Shown here: in pieces, positions 1 to 8,758 of the stretch
How the letters are laid out: every line of letters begins with the position of its first letter
How positions within the stretch are numbered: position 1 is the first letter of the stretch
From: Mycoplasma sp. ATU-Cv-703
GTDB taxonomy: Bacteria; Bacillota_I; Bacilli_A; Mycoplasmatales; Metamycoplasmataceae
Assembly (NCBI GenBank): GCA_004011965.1
Contig: RYZV01000001.1
Span: forward strand, 28,701 to 92,700
Direction of reading: 5' to 3'
DNA: 64,000 bases
Notes under the pieces: model-generated
Told to the model about the DNA's origin: nothing
The model's database searches: none
What the model saw: the letters and a program-made list of their open reading frames with translations, nothing else
Made by a program: the position numbers and the translations under genes

Positions 1-191
1 AAAAAACGCGTCCCAACCGGTTTATCCAGTCCGGCGCTGGCCAGCGCCGCTTCGTAATCAGCGGTTGAATCATAAGCGAGCGGATCGATTGGCGACGAGT
101 TAGTTAAACTCATCAAAAAGTAAACAATAACAGTGATCGCCAGAAGAGCAAAGGCGGCTAACAAAAGACGTTTTAAAAAAAACTTGAGCAT
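1..191 (-). CDS. oppB: oligopeptide ABC transporter permease OppB, N-terminal fragment (runs off the window)
   Basis: Only the first ~63 codons are present; the gene continues beyond position 1. The product begins with a basic segment (MLKFFLKRLLL) followed by one hydrophobic helix (about residues 8-28) and a periplasm-type loop. This is how OppB/DppB permeases start before their multi-helix core. The ATG at 191 overlaps the oppA stop codon in a TAATG junction, so translation is probably coupled and oppA-oppB form one operon. In mycoplasmas the usual order is oppA-B-C-D-F, so oppC, D and F are expected just outside. The assignment rests on the OppA neighbour and the N-terminal topology, because the permease signature lies outside the window. 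Confidence 0.75.
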   Translation of the reverse strand, partial: MLKFFLKRLLLAAFALLAITVIVYFLMSLTNSSPIDPLAYDSTADYEAALASAGLDKPVGTRF

Positions 192-2959
192 TAGTTAACC
201 TCGTAATCTTGGAGATAGACAACCCCATTTTTAAGGCCGGTACCAATTAGTCAAGGTTGTCAAACTTTGGCAATCGGTTTTTGTTTGTTGGGCAACCCAA
301 TCGCTTGGGTGCCAAAGTAGTTACCAACTAAACTCATGTACTCGCTGAAAATGCTGACAAAATACTGTTCTTCAACTTCTTGTTGAATTTCAAAGTCAAG
401 TTTGGCGATCAAATTTTGAAACTTCTGACGTGCTTGGTCAACCAAAAGACGATCGCTCGCAGGCAACTTTTGGTAAGCCTGGACGTCCAAAAGCGAATCA
501 CCAATTAAACTGTGGGAGCTCAAACTAGTTTCCTTAGCGTTAGTAAAGTTGCTCGCCTGGTTTGGGCTCTTGAAGATGTTAATTAATTCAGGTCGATTTT
601 CAAACTGCTGACTAATGGTAGAAGTTATCCGGTCCGACAAGCGTTTGCCGTAGTCAACGAGTGTTGGCGTGCTTTCGGCCAGGTTTGATTTAAGACTAGC
701 TAGGGCCAAGCCTTGGATTCCAAAACGCTCCCGGGATAGACCCGTCAGCCAAGTTCCAGCTCCGGCGTAGTCGGGTGACCAACCGTGGAAAGAGTACCAC
801 GTTCCTTGTCCCAGCAAATAGTTGCGCAAAATATCCACGTTGTTGTATATCTCTAGCTTAGGTTTTAACTGCGGATTTAGCATTTTTAAAACGTCCACGA
901 ATTGTTCAAGCATTTGAGTACCGCTCGCGTCTACTTGGGGAAAGCGGTTGGTAAAAGTTCACTCAATTGACTTTGATTGATCCGGTCCCAATACCGCCTG
1001 AATTGTGCGTTGAATCGCAGGCTGAATTTTTTCAAAAACCGCCGACTTGAGACTCTCTTGCAGCGAAGATGTTTGCTGGTAAACTTGCTTGTTTTGCTCC
1101 ATGCTCACGGTATTTTTCTCTAACGAAAAGTTGTCAGAACCTAGTTCGTAGTAAGTTAACCGGTTAAGTTCACCGCGGTAGTCGTAAAAAGTTCGCGGTT
1201 TTTCAGAGTCAGAGTTTTGAGCGTTAATAGGTGCATCTGGCGGTAAAGGCGGATACCAGGGCTCGGTTTGGTCAAGTTTGGACATGGTCCGGTTTTGAGT
1301 GTACCAGTTAATAGCTGCCATGATTTGACTTCGAAAAGCAACGGCGGTCGGTTTTAAATAATCACCTAGTTGCATTTTTCCCTGGTCAATGTTAGAAAGA
1401 GACGTGCCAAACCAAAGTTGGGCAAAGTTGTCGTTAAAGTGGTAATTGCTTAATTCAGGAAAAGGTAAAGCGATCGGAAACATGTCACCCACAAAACGGT
1501 TGTCAATTTGTGAATCAACGTAGCGAAGACCAAATTTTTCCGGTTCTTTTTTAATGTCAAAAATCTTGTTGGAAGCAAGGTCATTAAGTTCTAGACTGAA
1601 AACACGCCCGTGACGGTACTGTTCAAACATTGATTGAGCAAAAATTTTGTTATCGCTCTGGGGTGAGTAATCAAAAATAATGTTTTTGACCGTTTGATCG
1701 CTTTTAACAAAGCGTTTGTCCCAGTAGTGCGGGTTGAGATCGTACTCCACTTGAAACTGGTTGTTTTTTTTGACATAGTAAGGTCCAATGTAAAGAGTGT
1801 TATTCCAGTCGGTTCCGTAAGTAAAAACACCGTATTTGCGAACGTTAATCTCAGAACTGACAATCGCCGGGTCTTGTTTATCTGGCACGACAAGCGATGC
1901 GCCGTTACCACTTACATAATTAACTTTGCTGGCGTAGTCTTGGATGTAACCCGAAGGAGCCGGAATAAATTCTTGAGCGTCTAAAAACTTTTTAAAGAAC
2001 TGCCCAAAATTGGGTTTCACAGTTGAATTTTTAGCTTGAATGGAAACTGTCGGTTGGCCTTCAAAATCACCTATCAAAGCCGCGTTTTTTCGCCCAGGCA
2101 AAGGGGTAACTAGTTCAATTAGATTTTTCACACCAAAAATATCGTAAAGATAATTGTTTGAAAAGCCGCCTGTGACTGAAGCCAAAGGACGAAAGCGACC
2201 GATGACAGAAGCTTGCCGCGACTGCTCACTCCAACGCTGGCTTCACTTTTGCTGGTCTTGACCCGGCGGCAAAACCCCGTAGCCGCCAAAGGGGTTACTA
2301 ATGTCAACCGGAGCGTGACGTCAGTTGTTGTTAGTTAAACCAGTTCGGTAAACTCCGTAAAGTCAGTCAAGAGCTTGGAGGTAGTAAATTTCGCCCGTCG
2401 GGCTAGTCGCTGCCTGACCAAGGTGATTGACCCACGGAACGTTGGTACGAACAACAAAATCAAGCGCCAAAGTATTGGGACTTTCGAGTGCCTGGCGAAA
2501 AAAATCGGAGTTGATTGAGTTTTTTAACTGGGCATCGTCAACGTCACTATCAAACACCAAGTTGGTGTTAGTTTGGCGAACCACAACTTTGGAAGCTAGT
2601 TCCAGCTTCAAAAACTGGCTAAAACGGTGCTCAGAAGGTTTGAGATTTAAATTAAAATCTTCGTCAACTGGTTGCGAAAGATCGACCACTCGGGCGTTCT
2701 CTCCTCGCGAAGAACTGCGAACAAGTTGACCAGCTACCAGCGGAGAATGGAGGTCGTTAGAACTAATCGACCCGTAGGAGAATGATTTGTCAAAGCGGTA
2801 CCAAGAGTTGGCATTGACGCTGTTAATCACAGTCCGCAAGTTGTTTTTTACCACCGACTGGTCGGGCAAACCGTAAGCGATGCCGAGTCCGGCGGCACCT
2901 AGGAGCGCGGTTGTGGCAAAAAACCCGGCCCCTAGTCTTAATCATCCTTTGTAAGTCAT
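191..2959 (-). CDS. oppA: oligopeptide ABC transporter substrate-binding protein OppA
   Basis: 922-residue surface protein that captures peptides for the Opp importer. The frame is open from ATG 2959 to TAA 191 once TGA is read as Trp. The mycoplasma OppA hallmark near residues 720-735 (FHGWSPDYAGAGTWL) identifies it, and the length fits the enlarged mycoplasma OppA family (roughly 900-1000 aa). The N-terminus is a basic start plus a ~22-residue hydrophobic, Ala/Gly-rich segment, but I see no lipobox cysteine; family members are often lipoproteins. So it may be held by an uncleaved helix or released. It has its own promoter (TATAAT at 3036-3041) and a ~70-nt leader containing a perfect inverted repeat. 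The stop overlaps the oppB start. The family call is firm; the anchoring mode is inference. Confidence 0.9.
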
Positions 2960-2982
2960 GACACCGCCTAAAAATTAACAGT

Positions 2983-2999
2983 CATTACCTGTGGTAATG
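2983..2999 (-). promoter_or_regulatory. perfect 7-bp inverted repeat in the oppA leader
   Basis: CATTACC-TGT-GGTAATG lies between the oppA -10 box and the start codon, about 24 nt upstream of the ATG and just before the purine-rich AGGCGG stretch that could act as ribosome-binding site. It could be an operator for a dimeric regulator or a small RNA hairpin affecting translation. There is no following T-run, so it is not a terminator. No regulator gene is visible nearby. Confidence 0.4.
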
Positions 3000-3035
3000 T
3001 TGGATTTAAACACCAACCAATTAATAATCCAAGCA

Positions 3036-3041
3036 ATTATA
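3036..3041 (-). promoter_or_regulatory. extended -10 promoter element of oppA
   Basis: The minus strand reads TGCTATAAT, a TGn-extended -10 box, with no good TTGACA-like -35. It sits ~77 nt upstream of the oppA ATG and just downstream of the apt stop codon. oppAB is therefore probably transcribed separately from the ecf-rbgA-apt operon, though no hairpin terminator is visible between them. Confidence 0.55.
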
Positions 3042-3072
3042 GCATGAACGGAATCAAATTGACAGTTAAGGA

Positions 3073-3588
3073 CTAGTACTGGATTAACGAATGAGTACTA
3101 ATTCCGTGGTACTTTTGACGACCTTTTAGGTGGACTAACTCAACCACAAAAAGAACGCCAATTACCTTCGCACCGTGTTTTTCAATCAAATCAACAATTG
3201 CCCTTGTTGTTCCGCCCGTAGCAAGCAGATCGTCAATGATGACCACCTTTTGTCCCGGTCTAATCGCATCGCGCTGAATTTCTAACGTGGTTTTGTTGTA
3301 CTCAAGTTGGTAAGTTTTGCGAAAAACTGGGCCGGGCAGTTTGCCAGCTTTACGAACCATTACAAAAGGTTTTTTTAAGATCGCAGATACTGGCGTGGCA
3401 AAAATGAAACCGCGCGCGTCAGGACCAACAATTACGTCAGCTTCGCGGGCAAAATCGGCTAACTTGTGCACCGTGTAATGAAGCGCTGGACCGTTGGCTA
3501 AAAGCGGCGAAATGTCACGGAAATCAATTCCCGGTTCCGGAAAATCTGGGAAAGTTCGGATGAATTTTTTTAAATCCACGTCAGTCAT
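3073..3588 (-). CDS. apt: adenine phosphoribosyltransferase
   Basis: Converts adenine plus PRPP to AMP in purine salvage, in the cytoplasm. The 171-residue product has the normal family length. It begins with the typical Apt N-terminus (FPDFPEPGIDFRDISPLL) and has the PRPP-binding loop VVIIDDLLATGGTT at residues 115-128 and the conserved GPDARGF at 55-61. The ATG at 3588 lies 6 bp after the rbgA stop with no clear Shine-Dalgarno, so it is probably read by translational coupling as the last gene of ecfA1-ecfA2-ecfT-rbgA-apt. It contains no TGA codons. Confidence 0.96.
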   Translation of the reverse strand: MTDVDLKKFIRTFPDFPEPGIDFRDISPLLANGPALHYTVHKLADFAREADVIVGPDARGFIFATPVSAILKKPFVMVRKAGKLPGPVFRKTYQLEYNKTTLEIQRDAIRPGQKVVIIDDLLATGGTTRAIVDLIEKHGAKVIGVLFVVELVHLKGRQKYHGISTHSLIQY

Positions 3589-3594
3589 TTTATC

Positions 3595-4389
3595 TTAATC
3601 TAGCATTAAACCAGTTAAGTTTTGAATCCATTTGAAAAAGCTTTGGTAAGTTCGACTTAAGTCAACTTGACCTTCTTTTTGGTAAAAACCCCGGTTTTTG
3701 GCGTACTGAATTAAATTCTGATTAACCTCGTTTTCTGTTTGAGCCGGAGTTAAATCCAAAGATTTGATTTTGTCGGGGTAAAGTTTTGAAATTAATTGGT
3801 AAGCATTGAAAAAAGCACTTTTTTGGTCAACCGCTTTGGTGCCGACTAAACCCAAGACTGCTAGTTTGGTTGCTGTTAAGTAGTCGGAAGCTTCAGGCCA
3901 CAAAACGCCGGGGTTATCAAATATTCAAGCCCACTTAGTTTTGAGCACTTGACGTCCGCGCGTCTTACCTGCTAGACGTGCCACTGGCGCGCTCGCTCGG
4001 CCCACTAGGGTGTTAATTAAACGGGACTTGCCCACGTTTGGTAAACCGACCACAAAAATTTTGGGTAGGCCTATTGATTTAACTTTCAAGACTCGCTGGA
4101 TCTTGCGACTAATTTGCTTTGCTGCTTGAGGATCGTCTAAATCAACTGCTAACCAAGGTGCTATTTGGTTAAGTTCATTTTCCATTTTTGCAAGCTTAAC
4201 AAGGTCGCTCTGGTGTTTCCGAGTTAAAACTAAAAGTTGAGGTTTTTTGCCAATTAAATCAACTAAATGATGGTTAAAACTAGTGCGCGGAATTCGGGAG
4301 TCTAGGACATTAATAAAAAGGTCAACGTCTTTTTTGACCTCATCAATTTGGCGTTTAGCCTTAGCCATGTGGCCAGGGTACCACTGCAT
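3595..4389 (-). CDS. rbgA: ribosome-assembly GTPase RbgA (YlqF), divergent G4 motif
   Basis: 264-residue circularly permuted GTPase that helps late assembly of the 50S subunit. It opens with the RbgA hallmark QWYPGHMAKAKRQ. The P-loop GLPNVGKSRLIN is near residues 115-126 and a G3-like DNPG follows at about 155-160. A longer reading from TTG 4401 is possible, but ATG 4389 forms a TAATG overlap with the ecfT stop and gives the usual family start, so I chose it. The oddity is the G4 position: the strand that normally ends in NKxDL here reads LVLTRKHQSDL, so the guanine-specificity motif is degenerate. The C-terminal ~100 residues match the helical RbgA tail. Confidence 0.9.
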
Positions 4390-5225
4390 TAGCTCATCCA
4401 AGTCGGAATCGGAATTTGACCGTTTAAAAACATCACAACCAAAGCAATCATACCTGCGTAAAAAATTACCACTAAGTAATCGGTCCAGCGAGGCACGTAC
4501 ACCCGGTAACGAGAGCGTTTTTCGTAAGGATCGTAACCGCGGGTTTCCATCGCATAAGCTAAGTCATCGGCCTTAGTAAAGGCAGAAACAAAGAGCGGGA
4601 TAATTAGCGTAATGAGCGACTTGGCTTTCGTTTTTAAGTTACCGTTTTTAAAGTCCACACCGCGCGAGGCTTGGGCTTTCATAATCCGCTGGGCTTCTTC
4701 TAACAGAGTGGGAATAAACCGGAGCGCGATGGCAATTATTAAAGCGATAATGTGAACTTTAATTCGGACAAGACGGAGCGGGAAAAGCACGTCCTCAATC
4801 GCGCGCGTCAGCGCCATCGGCGAAGTTGTGGCAGTTAAAAGAGTTGTGGTCAAAATCATGATGTAAATTCTGATCATGATTAGAAGCGACAACTGAATTG
4901 CCCGGTCTGATAAAGTAAACTTTCACCAGGAGCCATAAGTTTGACCAACATGTCCGGTTTTACCTAGAATGAAAAGATTAATCACGAAAATAAACAGACC
5001 AATCGCGAAAACTGGTTTTAAAGAACTGAGCAACAAACTTTTGCGCAAATGCGAAAAAAGAAACGCAACAAAAATTGGCACTAAGAAAATCGTTTGCATA
5101 ATCAAACTACTAGTTAAAAACACCAAAACGATTAGCAAAATGTTAATTAGGAGTTTGACGCGCGGGTCAAGCCGGTGAACAAAGGAATTGCCAGGTATGT
5201 ATTTACCAATTGTGACGCTATTCAT
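4389..5225 (-). CDS. ecfT: ECF transporter transmembrane coupling protein EcfT
   Basis: 278-residue membrane subunit that couples the two ECF ATPases to interchangeable vitamin-binding S components. The N-terminal half carries several hydrophobic helices after the family opening (GKYIPGNSFVHRLDPRVK). Towards the C-terminus are the two Ala-Arg-Gly-type coupling motifs, ASRGVDF and AMETRGYDP, which contact the ATPases. Two in-frame TGA codons at about 4893-4922 are read as Trp. The start overlaps the end of ecfA2 by 8 bp, and the stop overlaps the rbgA start. Confidence 0.94.
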
Positions 5226-6087
5226 GCTTTTTCCCCCGGGTGAGTTTAATTCTTCGAACCAGTTGACTTAAATCGCTGACGCGACCAATTTTTAAACCAC
5301 AACTTTCTAACTGACCAACCAGCGAAACCAGTTTAGGCGGTTCTAATTCGTTTTCAATTAAAAAAGCGTGGTCATAAAGTACGTCCAACGTATTGCCGTC
5401 GCGAGCAACTTGGCCGTGGCGTAACACTATTGTCCGTTTGACGTAGGACAAAACTTTGTCTAGATCGTGAGTTACGACTACGATAGTTTTTCCTTTGGCA
5501 TTGAGTTGCTTAAAAATGCCGTACATTTCCCGACTACCCTCTGGATCAAGACCAGCAGTTGGTTCATCAAAAATCAAAATGTCAGGTTCCATCGCTAAAA
5601 TACCTGCTAGCGCTACTCGGCGCTTTTGTCCTCCGGAAAGAGCAAAGGGACTGCGTTGCAAATATTCCTCGGGCAGACCGACTAGTTTAATGTACTCCTT
5701 GGCCAGCGCTTGTGCTCGGGGTAAAGGAACGCCCATGTTGCGCGGGCCGAAAATAATGTCCTTTTCAATCGTTTCCTCAAAAAGTTGGTACTCAGCAAAC
5801 TGAAAAACAACTCCGACACGTTTGCGGATCGAATTGATATTTTTGATTTTAGCCGGTCGTCGTCGACCACCTTCAATCACTATTTCTCCAATCGCGACTC
5901 GACCGCGAGTTGGCCGGAGAAGTCCGTTTAAATGTTCGATCAAAGTGGTTTTACCCGAACCAGTGTGACCGATGATAGCGATAAACTCGCCCAAACTAAA
6001 CGTGACTGAAACGTTTTTAAGGGCGGTGAACTCGCTAATTGTACCTAGTGCGTAAGTGTGGGAGAGATCGGTCGTTTTTATTTGCAT
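5218..6087 (-). CDS. ecfA2: energy-coupling factor ATPase EcfA2
   Basis: 289-residue ABC ATPase, second nucleotide-binding subunit of the ECF vitamin/micronutrient importer. Visible motifs are Walker A GHTGSGKTT (residues 40-48), the Q-loop VVFQFAEYQLFE, the ABC signature LSGGQKRR and Walker B ILIFDEPTAGLD. The C-terminal extension after the H-loop (VVTHDLD) is typical of EcfA proteins. It starts inside the last 10 bp of ecfA1 and overlaps ecfT, so the three ECF genes are translationally coupled. The A1/A2 distinction follows gene order. Confidence 0.94.
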   Translation of the reverse strand: MQIKTTDLSHTYALGTISEFTALKNVSVTFSLGEFIAIIGHTGSGKTTLIEHLNGLLRPTRGRVAIGEIVIEGGRRRPAKIKNINSIRKRVGVVFQFAEYQLFEETIEKDIIFGPRNMGVPLPRAQALAKEYIKLVGLPEEYLQRSPFALSGGQKRRVALAGILAMEPDILIFDEPTAGLDPEGSREMYGIFKQLNAKGKTIVVVTHDLDKVLSYVKRTIVLRHGQVARDGNTLDVLYDHAFLIENELEPPKLVSLVGQLESCGLKIGRVSDLSQLVRRIKLTRGKKHE

Positions 6088-6881
6088 AAATTCTCCAGCA
6101 GTTGGTTTTTTGAAAAAGTCGGTGGAGTGATGTCTGGTCCAAGCGCGCTAGCTACGCGGTAGATAAAAGGACTCTCAATTTTAGCTTGCTCAATAATTTT
6201 CTGGTTGGACAAAATTGCGTGGGGATCGCCTTTGGCAATCACCTTTCCGCCGGCTAAAACGATAATTTCGTCTGCTAAAACTGCTTCATCCATGTCGTGA
6301 GTAACCACGATTAAAGTTTTACCATCGTCTTTTTTCAACTCTTCCATAATTTCCAAAACTTCGCGTTTTCCCTTCGGGTCAAGCATGGAGGTGACTTCGT
6401 CAAAAACGACGATTTTTGGATCAATTGCCAAAGTAGCCGCGATAGCGACGCGCTGTTTCTGCCCGCCGGACAAGTTTTGAGGTTCTTTGCTTAAGTGGTC
6501 AATCATGTTAACTTTTTTAGCGTACTTATGAACCTTTTCGTGCATTACTTGACGCGGTAAAAGTTTGTTTTCCAAACCAAAAGCGATGTCATCTTCAACT
6601 GTAGCGCCGATGAATTGGTTTTCCGGATTTTGGAAAACCATTCCGATTCGAGACCGGATTTTCTTAAGGTTTTTGCGCGAGAGCAAAATGTCATCAACTC
6701 AAACTTCGCCGCTGGTAGGCGGAGCAAGCCCGACAAGAATTTTAGATAAGGTTGACTTGCCTGAACCATTGTGTCCAACAATAGCGGTGTACTTGCCAGA
6801 TTTAATGTGTAAAGTTACTCCATCAAGGGCGTAACCACCGGCTTGTGCGTACTTAAAACGCAAGTTTTGAACCTTGATCAT
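6078..6881 (-). CDS. ecfA1: energy-coupling factor ATPase EcfA1
   Basis: 267-residue ABC ATPase, first gene of the ecfA1-ecfA2-ecfT-rbgA-apt operon. It has Walker A GHNGSGKST (36-44), Q-loop MVFQNPENQ, signature LSGGQKQR (from 137) and Walker B IVVFDEVTSML (Asp-Glu at 161-162). An in-frame TGA at residue 61 is Trp. The -10 box TATAAT at 6892-6897 lies only 10 nt upstream of the ATG and no Shine-Dalgarno is visible, so the mRNA is probably leaderless or nearly so. Confidence 0.95.
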
Positions 6882-6891
6882 AGCAGTGATA

Positions 6892-6897
6892 ATTATA
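6892..6897 (-). promoter_or_regulatory. -10 box of the ecfA1 operon, start-proximal
   Basis: TATAAT with only 10 nt before the ecfA1 ATG predicts a leader of about 3-4 nt. It lies in the 38-bp gap after hpt, indicating that the ecf operon has its own promoter. Confidence 0.6.
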
Positions 6898-6919
6898 CAA
6901 TAAAAATGGCTTAAAATTT

Positions 6920-7489
6920 CTATAAGGAGTCGAATTTAGACTGGTCAAAAACACCGATATAGGGTAAATTACGCAGCTTTTCCTTGACGTCTAAACCAAA
7001 CCCAGCATAAAAAAGATTGGGAGCATCAAACCCGAAAACATCTGCTTCAATGGGCGCGGTTCGTTTGCTTTTTTTATCTAGCAAAGTCATAATTTTTAAC
7101 GTTTTGGGTTGGCGGGTTTTCAGTAACTCCACGATTTTAAACAGCGTTTGGCCAGAGTCGATAATTTCTTCAATGATTAAAACATCTTTGCCGTGAATAT
7201 CGCTGTGTAAATCCATCACTACCTTAACTTGACCAGTGCTAGACATGCCACCGGCAAAAGAGCTGACTGTCATGAAATCCATCACGTGATCAACGCGGAT
7301 GTGCTTAATTAATTCGGCTAAAAATGGAATTGAACCTTTGAGTAGTCCCACTAAAACTAAATTAGAACTTTCGCGGTAATTTTGATCGATCCACAACGCC
7401 AACTCCTGACACTTTTTCACGATTTGTTTGTTCGTATAAATGACTTGGGAGATGCGCGGGTCAACCATTAATTGCTTTTGTTTAGTCAC
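6920..7489 (-). CDS. hpt: hypoxanthine(-guanine) phosphoribosyltransferase
   Basis: 189-residue purine salvage enzyme that makes IMP/GMP from hypoxanthine/guanine and PRPP. It has the LLKGS loop (about 49-53) and the PRPP-binding motif VLIIEEIIDSGQTL (103-116). The start is GTG at 7489, preceded 8 nt upstream by AAGGA; an internal ATG at 7468 lacks such a site. It lies 18 bp after greA and is probably co-transcribed with it. It contains no TGA codons. Confidence 0.95.
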   Translation of the reverse strand: MTKQKQLMVDPRISQVIYTNKQIVKKCQELALWIDQNYRESSNLVLVGLLKGSIPFLAELIKHIRVDHVMDFMTVSSFAGGMSSTGQVKVVMDLHSDIHGKDVLIIEEIIDSGQTLFKIVELLKTRQPKTLKIMTLLDKKSKRTAPIEADVFGFDAPNLFYAGFGLDVKEKLRNLPYIGVFDQSKFDSL

Positions 7490-7507
7490 TTTTTTTTCCT
7501 TGGCAAA

Positions 7508-8014
7508 CTAATTTTTAACTGCAACAATTTTTACTTGGTACTTTTGTCGACCATCGACTTCCACTACGTCTCCCTTGTGTTTACCTAAAACCGCCTGAGC
7601 TAGAGGCGATTCATAAGAGACCTTGACAAGCGGCTGACTAAATGGGTCGGCTTCCAAAGTACCCACGATCTTATACGACTGGCGCGATCCGTTTTTTAAA
7701 TGTTCCAAAACCAATTCGCAACCGATTCTAACTTCTTCATTTTTTGATTTAGTAGAGTGTGAAGCACCAGTTGTTAGAATTTGTGAATTGTCTAAAATGG
7801 CATTAATTTCCCGAATGCGATCTTCAATTTTGCCTTGCCTCTCGCGGGCAACGCTGTACTCAGCGTTTTCCGACAAGTCGCCTAAACCACGAGCATCACG
7901 AATTTCCACTATTACGCGCGGTCTTTCTACTTCCACTAAGTGTTTGAGTTCCTCTTCAAGTCGTTTTTTACCTTCGCGGGTAATGAGGTTTTTTTGTTTA
8001 GGTGGTTCAATCAT
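7508..8014 (-). CDS. greA: transcription elongation factor GreA
   Basis: 168-residue factor that rescues backtracked RNA polymerase by stimulating transcript cleavage. It shows the GreA coiled-coil N-domain with LITREGKKRLEEELKHL and the acidic tip GDLSENAEY, then the FKBP-like C-domain containing SPLAQAVLGKHKGD. Two starts are possible. ATG 8014 has GGGAG spaced 5 nt upstream and leaves the usual short N-terminus, so I prefer it to ATG 8026. hpt follows after 18 bp. Confidence 0.95.
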   Translation of the reverse strand: MIEPPKQKNLITREGKKRLEEELKHLVEVERPRVIVEIRDARGLGDLSENAEYSVARERQGKIEDRIREINAILDNSQILTTGASHSTKSKNEEVRIGCELVLEHLKNGSRQSYKIVGTLEADPFSQPLVKVSYESPLAQAVLGKHKGDVVEVDGRQKYQVKIVAVKN

Positions 8015-8083
8015 TTTGGCTCCCATGGCAAATGTTTAAACTACATTCTAACTCAACTTCTCTAAACAAAGGCAAAAATTATT

Positions 8084-8635
8084 TTATCGGGCGATTAAGA
8101 CTACGCCGTGGCCAACTTTTTCGTAACTAATTCGTAAATTTTGGTTTTTACAAAATTGATCAAGAGCTTGTTTTTGGATTTTGTCGTTTTTGCCATGGGC
8201 GATAAAAATCATTCCTTCCGCGCTAAGCTTGGGCAGCATCTGTTCCAGTTTAGCCACCACCTCAGAGTTGCTTTTGAGAAGCAAAAAAGCGAAGTTATCG
8301 GCTACGATTTTTTGCCGGGCAATTTTTTCCAGCGAAGTTTGTTCGTAAGTTCCTTCAAAACCAGCCACGCAAGATGTGCGGTAGCTATTGCGCATAATTG
8401 TGGCCACTGCGAAAACTAGTTGCTCATCTTGCAGCGGATCAGAGGCATCTTTTTTAAGTTGGCTAATAATTTGACCGTGGCTCGGGTCTTCAAAGGCTCT
8501 CTGGTAAGTGAGTAGGTTTTCTTGACTAGCGTATTTCCTTCGCAAAAATTTAATTCTTAAAATCGTAAAAACCGCGCTAGCAAAAGCGACTAAAAAAGCA
8601 ATTCCTAACGAAACAATTAAAAATACTCTCAGCAC
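8084..8635 (-). CDS. membrane-anchored protein, putative SAM-dependent methyltransferase-like
   Basis: 183 residues: a hydrophobic N-terminal helix (about residues 5-27), a short basic stretch (RIKFLRRKY), then a soluble cytoplasmic domain. The C-terminal half alternates predicted helices and strands (KLSAEGMIFIAHGK, YEKVGHGVVLIAR), resembling the last strands of a class I methyltransferase fold. A conserved mycoplasma family is annotated as a putative methyltransferase of this layout, but I see no clear SAM-binding GxGxG. Start is GTG 8635, with AGGTGG 7 nt upstream and TATAAT at 8659-8664. Function is unproven. Confidence 0.6.
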   Translation of the reverse strand: MLRVFLIVSLGIAFLVAFASAVFTILRIKFLRRKYASQENLLTYQRAFEDPSHGQIISQLKKDASDPLQDEQLVFAVATIMRNSYRTSCVAGFEGTYEQTSLEKIARQKIVADNFAFLLLKSNSEVVAKLEQMLPKLSAEGMIFIAHGKNDKIQKQALDQFCKNQNLRISYEKVGHGVVLIAR

Positions 8636-8658
8636 TAAACGCCACCTTTATTTTTCAA

Positions 8659-8664
8659 ATTATA
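8659..8664 (-). promoter_or_regulatory. -10 box upstream of the putative methyltransferase gene
   Basis: TATAAT about 24 nt upstream of GTG 8635, in the 123-bp gap that follows the lp1 stop. It suggests a transcript separate from the lipoprotein array. No strong -35 is visible. Confidence 0.5.
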
Positions 8665-8758
8665 GATGAACTGAGCGGATTTAAAAACCAGCGGTTGCGG
8701 TTGCAAGGCATTAAATCCATCTTTGTTTTGGAAACATTTTTTTAAACTCCAGTCACGA

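Noticed and set aside
4389-4401. TTG 4401 as the rbgA start
   Set aside because: ATG 4389 overlaps the ecfT stop as TAATG and gives the usual family N-terminus.
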